From: Pseudomonas helleri
Lineage (GTDB): Bacteria > Pseudomonadota > Gammaproteobacteria > Pseudomonadales > Pseudomonadaceae
Direction: 5' to 3'
DNA length: 64,000 bases
Assembly (NCBI RefSeq): GCF_001043025.1
Contig: NZ_JYLD01000014.1
Location: 62,001 to 126,000, forward strand
Part shown: positions 44,836 to 51,498 of the stretch, one piece after another
How the letters are laid out: every line of letters begins with the position of its first letter
Numbering within the stretch: position 1 is the stretch's first letter
The notes under the pieces: model-generated
Told to the model about the DNA's origin: nothing
Seen by the model: only the letters and a program-made list of their open reading frames with translations
Database searches by the model: none
Made by a program: the position numbers and the translations under genes

Positions 44836-44858
44836 CTAGCAGTTCTGCTAGCTATACA
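44836..44858 (+). promoter_or_regulatory. Promoter/operator-like inverted repeat before RHS2
   Basis: CTAGCAG-TT-CTGCTAG, a perfect 7-base inverted repeat, followed directly by CTATACA (possible -10 TATACA at 44853-44858). It ends 64 bases before the RHS2 ATG. Confidence 0.55.
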
Positions 44859-44915
44859 GCGTGAAACTCCAGGGAGAAGCTCAACCTTCGTCCGCGCTTT
44901 TCCCGGGAGTTCAGC

Positions 44916-45989
44916 ATGAGCAAACAGCGCAAAATCGTCGCCAGCACCTACCTGTACGATCCATTGGACCGGCTGGCCGCCAGCAACAGCATTCAACGTT
45001 TTTACAACGACACCCGCATCGCCACTGAGATCGAGGGCGAACGTAAAAGCCGGTTTTTTGAGACCGACTCCCACCCCCTCGCGTTGCAGCAGCATGGCAG
45101 CCTGCCCGGCACCACCTTATTGGCGACCGATCAGCAAACCTCTGTGCTCAATGGCGTTAGCCCTGAGGGCGCCCTGCACGCGCAGGCTTACTCGCCCTTT
45201 GGCCATCACCCCATCGGCACCTCACTCAATGGCGCAGGGTTTAACGGCGAACGACCAGAGCCTGTGACCGGGCATTATTTATTGGGCCAAGGGTATCGGG
45301 CGTTTAATCCGGTATTGATGCGCTTTAATAGCCCGGACAGTTGGAGCCCGTTTGGGGAGGGGGGGATTAACGCGTATGCGTATTGTACTGGCGACCCTGT
45401 CAATCAGGTCGATCCTTCAGGCCATTACACGTCTGCTCTGCTTAACTTTTTTTCGCGTATCTACATAAGGACCGTGTCAAAATTTAAAGGCAGCGCAGTT
45501 AAAAAAGCTAAAAACGTTACACGACTTTCTGAAGGAATTGTCACGTTCGAAGACACCTATCATAAACAAAGAAGACTTAACTTTATTGGCCACGGCGACA
45601 ACTCCACCCAAAACACCCGGATGTTTTTCAATGATCATCAGGCTATTGATGCCTCATCCCTTCACACCCTTGCGGTAAATAACGGCTATTCAATGGACGA
45701 TTATTCCAGCCTACGTACAATCATGTGCTTCTCTGGAAACGGCAATGCTAATTCATTCGCAGCACACCTGTCAGCCGAAGCGGGCCGCCCTGTAAAATCG
45801 TACATAGGCACTGTCACAGCAGTCGACCCAGATAAAATATTGCCCCCACTAAAAAATGGCCAAACTTCTAAATATGACACCATCTTTTCAATTGATAAAA
45901 ATCGAGGCCTGTCAAAATATCTACCCTCTTTTCTAAACACTGAATATAACCCCGTCACCTATGGCTCTAAAATAAGAAATACGGCTTAG
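44916..45989 (+). CDS. Short RHS-core protein 2 with a C80-like cysteine-protease tip
   Basis: 357 residues. Residues 1-170 are the shared RHS core (YDPLDRLAASNSIQRFYND, GFNGERPEPVTGHYLLGQ, FNSPDSWSPFGEGG, DPVNQVDPSGH). The tip has FIGHG with His226, then TIMCFSGNGNANSFAAHL with Cys271. A His in (F/V)xGHG and a Cys 45 residues later is the dyad and exact spacing of the clostridial toxin cysteine-protease domain (TcdB His653/Cys698, family C80). SFAAHLSAEAGRPVKSYIGTVT fits clan CD tips. So it may be a processing protease or the toxic activity itself. ATG 44916 is preceded by GGGAG. No immunity gene is visible. Confidence 0.8.
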   Translation: MSKQRKIVASTYLYDPLDRLAASNSIQRFYNDTRIATEIEGERKSRFFETDSHPLALQQHGSLPGTTLLATDQQTSVLNGVSPEGALHAQAYSPFGHHPIGTSLNGAGFNGERPEPVTGHYLLGQGYRAFNPVLMRFNSPDSWSPFGEGGINAYAYCTGDPVNQVDPSGHYTSALLNFFSRIYIRTVSKFKGSAVKKAKNVTRLSEGIVTFEDTYHKQRRLNFIGHGDNSTQNTRMFFNDHQAIDASSLHTLAVNNGYSMDDYSSLRTIMCFSGNGNANSFAAHLSAEAGRPVKSYIGTVTAVDPDKILPPLKNGQTSKYDTIFSIDKNRGLSKYLPSFLNTEYNPVTYGSKIRNTA

Positions 45990-46039
45990 CCATTAATGCA
46001 TTAACGCCTTACCTCACTAGCATTGCAACAACAGGGCAG

Positions 46040-46318
46040 CCTGCAACAGCCGCCTTGCCTTGAGCAACTGGATGGCATGCAGCGCCAAAGAATTAGCCGA
46101 GCAATTGGTCGCGCCACTGGGTTCGGTCAAAGTCTGGCTGCGCCGGGGCATGGAACGGCTGCGTGGGCCAGGACCCGGTGCCCGATCGTGTGTGGCAAGC
46201 GATTGTGGCGCGCATTGAACCTCAAGTGGCGGCCAAGCGACCGTTGTTGAGCGGGCTGAACCTTGTCGCTATCGCCTGTGTGGTGGCGGCGGCAGTGGTT
46301 GTGCTGGCTGTCTTTTAA
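46040..46318 (+). pseudogene. Duplicated, deleted remnant of the sigma/anti-sigma pair
   Basis: Matches the 3' part of the sigma gene (from 43757) and of the anti-sigma gene (from about 44102 to its stop). Two deletions are visible against the parent. One lies between GCAGCG direct repeats inside region 4; the other between CGTGG repeats, joining sigma codon ~168 to anti-sigma codon ~57. No reading frame of either protein survives. Confidence 0.85.
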
Positions 46319-46322
46319 CCCT

Positions 46323-46351
46323 CAAAAGATCGCGAGCAAGCTCGCTCCTAC
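46323..46351. repeat. REP half-element, class I (copy B)
   Basis: Identical to the half-element at 44263-44290 and in the same position after the anti-sigma end, so copied as part of the tandem duplication. Confidence 0.75.
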
Positions 46352-46631
46352 AAGGTTTTAGGTTTGCACGGGTTGGAGTCGGGGGCTTATAGTCCGCCGG
46401 TCGTCCCAATGGCGACCGGGTTTGGCGACCTGTAAACCACCATGCGAAAAATCCTGTTTTTTTTTGCAGGCTTTTTTGCACCCGCAAGGCTGTGTTATGG
46501 CAGCTGTGCGCGGGAGACCTTCGGGTCTGCCGGGTGGTGTGTTTCCGGTTCGCCAACCTGCGTGCAGCTGCCACCTATTCGTTTGGCGACGAATAGGTGG
46601 CAGCGATATTCAACACACCAGAGTGCACTTT
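46352..46631 (+). ncRNA. Structured leader, copy B, before the intact small gene
   Basis: TGGCAGCTG (46498-46506) pairs with CAGCTGCCA (46565-46573), enclosing AGACC-TTCG-GGTCT (46515-46528). The same CTGCCA strand can instead form a 14-base perfect hairpin, CTGCCACCTATTCG (46568-46581) with 46590-46603, whose loop TTTGGCGA can pair with TTCGCCAA (46549-46556). The two states exclude each other, as in an attenuator or riboswitch-like leader. Ligand and function are unknown. Confidence 0.5.
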
Positions 46632-46892
46632 ATGAACCAATACATCCCGCTGACCGCAATAGACTGCCTGATCCCCAGCTTGCTGATTGACCGCCAAAGC
46701 CCGCCTGACGTGCTGCATGCCAATGCGGCGGCGCGCATTCTGGCCGTGACCCAACTGTTCGAAAGCCTCAACCGTTTAGACCTGAGCGCCGCCGACGGCG
46801 TAGACCTCAAATACCTCACCCAGCCTTGCGCCATTTTGCTGCGCGACGGCTGTGACCTGCTCGACGTACTGGGCCAGCGCTTGCAGGTCTAA
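46632..46892 (+). CDS. Small protein upstream of RHS3, function unknown
   Basis: 86 residues, MNQYIPLTAIDCLIPSLLID to LGQRLQV. No signal peptide or membrane segment. The helix-rich pattern (ARILAVTQLFESLNRLDL, ILLRDGCDLLDVLGQRL) weakly recalls the DUF3077 small proteins of Pseudomonas; I cannot confirm this. It is the intact version of the frameshifted copy at 44565. The RHS3 start lies 93 bases downstream, beyond a separate promoter-like repeat, so a link to the toxin is possible but unproven. Confidence 0.6.
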   Translation: MNQYIPLTAIDCLIPSLLIDRQSPPDVLHANAAARILAVTQLFESLNRLDLSAADGVDLKYLTQPCAILLRDGCDLLDVLGQRLQV

Positions 46893-46903
46893 ACGCTTAC
46901 GAC

Positions 46904-46926
46904 CTAGCAGTTCTGCTAGCTATACA
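46904..46926 (+). promoter_or_regulatory. Promoter/operator-like inverted repeat before RHS3
   Basis: CTAGCAG-TT-CTGCTAG again, with TTACGA just upstream (46897-46902) and CTATACA just downstream. TTACGA/N18/TATACA would place the repeat in the promoter spacer. It ends 65 bases before the RHS3 ATG. Confidence 0.55.
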
Positions 46927-46984
46927 GCCCATGACTCCAGGGGGGAAGCTAACCCTTCGTCCGCGCTTTTCCCGGGAGTTCACC

Positions 46985-47992
46985 ATGAGCAAACAGCGCA
47001 AAACCGTCGCCAGCACCTACCTCTACGATCCATTGGACCGGCTGGCAGCCAGCAACAGCATTCAACGTTTTTACAACGACACCCGCATCGCCACTGAGGT
47101 TGAGGGCGAACGTAAAAGCCGGTTTTTTGAGACCGACTCCCAACCCCTCGCATTGCAGCAGCATGGCAGCTTGCCCGGCACCACCTTATTGGCGACCGAT
47201 CAGCAAACCTCTGTACTCAATGGCGTTAGCCCTGAGGGTACCCTGCACGCGCAGGCTTACTCGCCCTTTGGCCATCACCCCATTGGCACCTCACTCAATG
47301 GCGCAGGGTTTAACGGCGAACGACCAGAACCGCTGACGGGGCATTATTTATTGGGCCAGGGGTATCGGTCGTTTAATCCGGTATTGATGCGTTTTAACAG
47401 CCCTGACAGTTGGAGCCCGTTTGGGGAGGGAGGGATTAATGCTTATGCGTATTGCGATAATGACCCGTTGAACAAGGTTGACCCGACAGGTCATTTCCCC
47501 AATATATGGAAGGGTTTAAAAAACATATTTACTTCACGTGTATCTTCTAAAAAAAAACTTGTTACAAAAGTGAGTGCTGACGTACTTAAAAAATATACTC
47601 CCGCGACTGAGACTATATCGACTACCCACGGACTCCAAGTCGCCAGCGACATTGCCCCGCCACCTTATTCAGCCGGAAATTTTAGAACACGAAACATTAC
47701 AAGTACAGAATACTTATCTCCACCACCCTACCGAAAAACCGCTCCTGCTTACGACAATACAGGTATAACAATAGCGCCTATAACAACACCGGGCAAAGCC
47801 AAAAAAAACCGACCTCCCAGCTACTGGGAAAGCCAGAATATACACCGCCCGAAAAATAGCAACGCAACACCTGTTCAAACAATTGCACATCAATCAAATG
47901 ATTCATTTGAACCAATACAGAGACTCTCTCCAGACACTATAAGGAGAAACAGAGATTTTCTTCGTAGACATGTAATAAGCGGTAGACGTTGA
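46985..47992 (+). CDS. Short RHS-core protein 3 with a PPxY-bearing tip
   Basis: 335 residues. The first ~155 residues are almost identical to RHS2 (same duplication unit), but the sequences part at NAYAYC. The tip (HFPNIWKGLKNIF to VISGRR) is basic, AT-rich and disordered-looking. It holds three PPxY motifs: APPPY (Tyr228), SPPPY (Tyr249) and RPPSY (Tyr280). PPxY binds WW domains of eukaryotic proteins such as NEDD4 ubiquitin ligases. No enzyme motif is recognised. GGGAG precedes the ATG, and no immunity gene follows; next is a convergent fdhA. Confidence 0.78.
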   Translation: MSKQRKTVASTYLYDPLDRLAASNSIQRFYNDTRIATEVEGERKSRFFETDSQPLALQQHGSLPGTTLLATDQQTSVLNGVSPEGTLHAQAYSPFGHHPIGTSLNGAGFNGERPEPLTGHYLLGQGYRSFNPVLMRFNSPDSWSPFGEGGINAYAYCDNDPLNKVDPTGHFPNIWKGLKNIFTSRVSSKKKLVTKVSADVLKKYTPATETISTTHGLQVASDIAPPPYSAGNFRTRNITSTEYLSPPPYRKTAPAYDNTGITIAPITTPGKAKKNRPPSYWESQNIHRPKNSNATPVQTIAHQSNDSFEPIQRLSPDTIRRNRDFLRRHVISGRR

Positions 47993-48062
47993 AGTAAGCT
48001 CTGCCCATCGCCCCCCATTAATGCACCTTTAATAAAATCGCTAAAACTTAGCTTGTTCGAGA

Positions 48063-48090
48063 AAGCACTTATCTGAACAGGTAAGTGCTT
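48063..48090. terminator. Hairpin between convergent RHS3 and fdhA
   Basis: AAGCACTTA (48063-48071) pairs with TAAGTGCTT (48082-48090). On the minus strand it runs into TTTC. A probable bidirectional stop, 19 bases after the fdhA stop. Confidence 0.55.
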
Positions 48091-48109
48091 CCTCACAGCA
48101 AATTAAGGA

Positions 48110-49303
48110 TCAGCTAAACAACGTATGCGGATCAATCACAAACTTCTTCGGCACGCCCGCATCAAACTCGCCATACCCACGCGGTGCGTCATTGAGGCTG
48201 ATGACCTCAACACCCACAATGTCGGCAATCTTGATGCGGTCCCACATGATCGCCTGCATCAGTTGGCGGTTGTATTTCATGACCGGGGTTTGCCCGGTGT
48301 GGAAGGTGTGGGATTTAGCCCAGCCCAGACCAAAGCGGATGCTCAGGCTGCCCATTTTGGCGGCCGCATCGACAGCGCCCGGGTCTTCGGTGACGTACAA
48401 GCCCGGAATGCCGATTTTGCCCGCCACCCGCACCACGCCCATCAGTGAGTTAAGCACCGTGGCCGGGGCTTCGTGCTTGACGCCGTCATGGCCGTGGCCA
48501 CGGGCTTCAAAGCCCACGGCATCGACCGCGCAGTCGACTTCCGGCTCGCCCAGCAACTCGGCAATTTGCTCATGCAGCGGGGTGTCCTTGGACAGGTCGG
48601 CAATCTCAAAGCCCTGCGCCTTGGCATGCGCCAGACGGATCGGGTTGACGTCACCGACAATCACCACCGCCGCGCCCAGCAAGCGCGCTGACGCCGCCGC
48701 GGCCAGGCCCACCGGGCCAGCACCGGCAATGTACACCGTGCTGCCGGGGCCAACGCCCGCCGTGACCGCGCCGTGGTAGCCGGTGGGCAGGATGTCGGAG
48801 AGGCAGGTCAGGTCGCGGATTTTCTCCATGGCGGCGTCGCGGTTTGGCAGTTTAAGCAGGTTGAAATCGGCATACGGCACCAATACATATTCCGCCTGGC
48901 CGCCGACCCAATCGCCCATGTCCACATAGCCATACGCACCGCCGGGACGGGCCGGGTTGACGGTCAGGCACACGCCGGTGTTTTGCTCTTTGCAACTGCG
49001 GCAACGCCCGCACGCCACGTTGAACGGCACCGACACCAGATCGCCGACTTTCAAATGCTCAACGTCACGCCCGGCTTCGATCACCTCGCCGGTGATCTCG
49101 TGGCCCAGCACCAGCCCCACTTGCGCCGTGGTGCGACCGCGCACCATATGCTGGTCAGACCCACAAATATTGGTCGACACCACCCGCAGGATCACCCCGT
49201 GATGGATCGGCTTGCCTTGAGGGTTTTGCATCTTGGGAAAAGGAATGTTCTGCACTTCAACCTGGCCATTGCCCAGGTACACCACACCGCGATTGTCAGC
49301 CAT
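48110..49303 (-). CDS. fdhA: Glutathione-independent formaldehyde dehydrogenase
   Basis: About 397 residues, a zinc-dependent MDR alcohol dehydrogenase with tightly bound NAD. Catalytic zinc Cys in NICGSDQHM, GHEITGEV, the four-Cys structural zinc loop ACGRCRSCKEQNTGVC, and AGAGPVGLAAAASARLLGAAVVIVGD for NAD. It oxidises formaldehyde released by sarcosine and betaine breakdown. Start at MADNRGVVYLGNG (49303), with AAGGGTG 6 bases upstream. In other Pseudomonas it lies next to purU; here two RHS genes lie between. Confidence 0.93.
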   Translation of the reverse strand: MADNRGVVYLGNGQVEVQNIPFPKMQNPQGKPIHHGVILRVVSTNICGSDQHMVRGRTTAQVGLVLGHEITGEVIEAGRDVEHLKVGDLVSVPFNVACGRCRSCKEQNTGVCLTVNPARPGGAYGYVDMGDWVGGQAEYVLVPYADFNLLKLPNRDAAMEKIRDLTCLSDILPTGYHGAVTAGVGPGSTVYIAGAGPVGLAAAASARLLGAAVVIVGDVNPIRLAHAKAQGFEIADLSKDTPLHEQIAELLGEPEVDCAVDAVGFEARGHGHDGVKHEAPATVLNSLMGVVRVAGKIGIPGLYVTEDPGAVDAAAKMGSLSIRFGLGWAKSHTFHTGQTPVMKYNRQLMQAIMWDRIKIADIVGVEVISLNDAPRGYGEFDAGVPKKFVIDPHTLFS

Positions 49304-49433
49304 CGTATTCACCCTTGTTGTTGGAGGTGAAGCAGTTTTAACGTGTCGCTTGCAGCTTAGAGCTTGCTGCTGCCGTCAAAGCACCACTGTGCGACATCGG
49401 CATAGGCAAATACGTCGTACACGACCTCGTTAC

Positions 49434-49449
49434 CTAACAGATCTGCTAG
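49434..49449 (+). promoter_or_regulatory. Imperfect RHS-gene upstream inverted repeat before RHS4
   Basis: CTAACAG-AT-CTGCTAG differs at one arm base and in the centre from the copies before RHS2 and RHS3. It ends 69 bases before the RHS4 ATG. Confidence 0.5.
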
Positions 49450-49518
49450 CTAGGCAAAACGTACCGGCACTTTGATACTGACTCATGCTTCCCATTAGTG
49501 AGCCTTCATGAGGTCAGC

Positions 49519-50550
49519 ATGAGCACACGATTCAACCCCAACACCAGCGTCTACCAATACGACCCCTTGGATCGCCTGGCCGACAGCAACGGCCTTCAAC
49601 GTTTTTACAACAACACCCGCATCGCCACTGAAATTGAAGGCACTCTGCAAAGCCGTTTTTTTGAAACGCACTCACACCCCTTGGCAGTGCAACAACAGGG
49701 TGCTGCTCGTGGCACCACCTTGCTGGCAACCGATCAGCATGCCTCGGTGCTCAATGGCGTCAGCCCAGAGGGGCATCAGCAGACGAGGGCTTACTTGCCA
49801 TTTGGTTATCACGCCATTGGCACCGCGCTCACAGGTTGGGGGTTTAACGGCGAACGACCAGAGCCAATAACAGGGCATTATTTATTGGGCCAAGGTTACC
49901 GGGCGTTTAATCCGGTATTAATGCGCTTTAATAGCCCGGACAGTTGGAGCCCCTTTGGAAAAGGAGGCATAAACATGTATGCCTACTGCACTGATCCAAT
50001 TAACAACTCAGACCCGTCGGGGCATTGGATAAAGCGCTTTCTTCGCAGCATAAACGTCATGGCGCCTCCTGAAATAAAAACAAACCGTTTGATCGCCATT
50101 CAAAATAAACAAACCCAACAGTACGCGCCTCTCGTAAGGCATTACAAAACCGATGCCCAAGACGCTGACCTGACGTTTAAACGTCTTAGTGAGCGCACCC
50201 TGATCGAACAGCGTGCTCGTTTGAATAGAAACAACAAAGCTATTTCAAGAGAAATGCACAAGGCTCAGCAAGGGTTGATATCAACGGGTAGGGAAACATC
50301 AGCGTCCACTCCCAATGACTTGGGTATTAAATTATTCAATGTGTCACCGGTTGGCAGCTTAGGGCCTGATGACAGCCAGGATTTTAGAGCCCTGCTACAG
50401 GGCATTAGGCACGTTCAAAGCCTGCACCAAATCAGACACCGCATTATTTCTATTCGATTGGCGAATGAAGGCCGGGGGGTTAATTTACCGGATGCACAAC
50501 TACCCTACTGGGACCGTTACTTCGGCACAGATCCTAGAAGGGGGTCTTAA
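49519..50550 (+). CDS. Short RHS-core protein 4 with unique C-terminal tip
   Basis: 343 residues from ATG 49519 (GAGG upstream). Shared RHS core to about residue 170 (YQYDPLDRLADSNGLQRFYNN, GFNGERPEPITGHYLLGQ, FNSPDSWSPFGKGG, DPINNSDPSGH). The tip (WIKRFLRSINVMAPP to TDPRRGS) is helix-rich and basic (FKRLSERTLIEQRARLNRNNKAISREM), with no motif I recognise. RHS5 begins 2 bases after its stop, so the two are probably one transcript. Confidence 0.8.
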   Translation: MSTRFNPNTSVYQYDPLDRLADSNGLQRFYNNTRIATEIEGTLQSRFFETHSHPLAVQQQGAARGTTLLATDQHASVLNGVSPEGHQQTRAYLPFGYHAIGTALTGWGFNGERPEPITGHYLLGQGYRAFNPVLMRFNSPDSWSPFGKGGINMYAYCTDPINNSDPSGHWIKRFLRSINVMAPPEIKTNRLIAIQNKQTQQYAPLVRHYKTDAQDADLTFKRLSERTLIEQRARLNRNNKAISREMHKAQQGLISTGRETSASTPNDLGIKLFNVSPVGSLGPDDSQDFRALLQGIRHVQSLHQIRHRIISIRLANEGRGVNLPDAQLPYWDRYFGTDPRRGS

Positions 50551-50552
50551 AC

Positions 50553-51491
50553 ATGAAACCTTGCGTTGCAGCGCTATCAATGGTCTATCACTACGACCCA
50601 CTGGACAGACTGTCCGGGGTCGATGGGCGGCGTCGCTTTTATAATCGTCAACGGATCGCCACCGAGCTAGAAGGGCCGGCTCACCGCTGTTTTTTTGAGT
50701 CACCGAGTCAACCATTGGCCCAGTTCAAGCGGGGTGATGACACGCCCTCGACACTGCTGATGACTGACCAGCATTCTTGCGTTCTGTTGAGCCTCAATAC
50801 CGACGGGCTACAGTCCTATCCCTACTCCGCGTACGGGCATCGGCCCATACCGATGAATCAACAGAGTGTGCTGGGATTTAATGGCGAACGAGTCGACACC
50901 ATCACCGGGCACTATTTACTGGGCCTGGGGTATCGGGCATTCAATCCGGTATTGATGCGCTTCAACAGCCCGGACAGTTGGAGCCCGTTTGGCAAAGGTG
51001 GCACTAATGCGTACGCCTATTGCAAAGGGGACCCGATCAATCATGTTGATCCTGATGGGCATCTCACACTTAGGCCGTTAAAGATCCACGTCATCACCCT
51101 TGATGTGGTTCGAAGAAGGAGGCCGAGGGCGATCAATGCGCCAATTGCGCTGTTTAACCAACGGCCAGTGCCACCCGCGCCGCTAACACCGCATCCAGGC
51201 ACACCAGGGGTCAATCATGATCCATGGGGGCGAGGATTACCGACACAACCGGCTCCCGTTCCTGCCCCCGAATCAAGCGTTCTGGCCAGTCGCAGCCGTT
51301 CGAGATCTGCGTCGCCGCCCGTCTTCATTCCACCTGCGCCGCCCGCTCCGAGCAGCCGCCCCCAATCAAAGTCATCGTCGCCGCCTCCCGACTTTATTCC
51401 ACCTCCCCCGCCCGATTTTGTGCGGACATCACGAGCGCCAAACTCCGCTGCGACTGCCAGCACCACGATCAGTACTATTCGCGAAACATAG
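50553..51491 (+). CDS. Short RHS-core protein 5 with proline- and RS-rich tip
   Basis: 312 residues. ATG 50553 follows AAGGGGG at a good distance; ATG 50580 is also in frame. The RHS core is more diverged (YHYDPLDRLSGVDGRRRFYN, GFNGERVDTITGHYLLGL, FNSPDSWSPFGKGG, DPINHVDPDGH). The tip has a short basic part (VVRRRRPRAIN), then PVPPAPL, an RS run (SRSRSRSASPP), FIPPAPPAP and DFIPPPPPDFV. Such runs resemble eukaryotic SH3-, EVH1- or profilin-binding stretches. It ends 7 bases from the convergent purU stop. No own promoter repeat. Confidence 0.77.
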   Translation: MKPCVAALSMVYHYDPLDRLSGVDGRRRFYNRQRIATELEGPAHRCFFESPSQPLAQFKRGDDTPSTLLMTDQHSCVLLSLNTDGLQSYPYSAYGHRPIPMNQQSVLGFNGERVDTITGHYLLGLGYRAFNPVLMRFNSPDSWSPFGKGGTNAYAYCKGDPINHVDPDGHLTLRPLKIHVITLDVVRRRRPRAINAPIALFNQRPVPPAPLTPHPGTPGVNHDPWGRGLPTQPAPVPAPESSVLASRSRSRSASPPVFIPPAPPAPSSRPQSKSSSPPPDFIPPPPPDFVRTSRAPNSAATASTTISTIRET

Positions 51492-51498
51492 GCTGGAG

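Noticed and set aside
46422..46631. Open frame running through leader copy B into the small gene (VRGRPSGLPG... peptide)
   Set aside because: The frame joins the small gene only in copy B; in copy A it stops first. The conserved pairing pattern fits RNA structure better, and ATG 46632 matches the start in both copies.
43418..47992. Insertion sequence or integrase as the cause of the RHS region
   Set aside because: No transposase, integrase, att-like repeat or tRNA gene found; the changes are explained by tandem duplication and small deletions.
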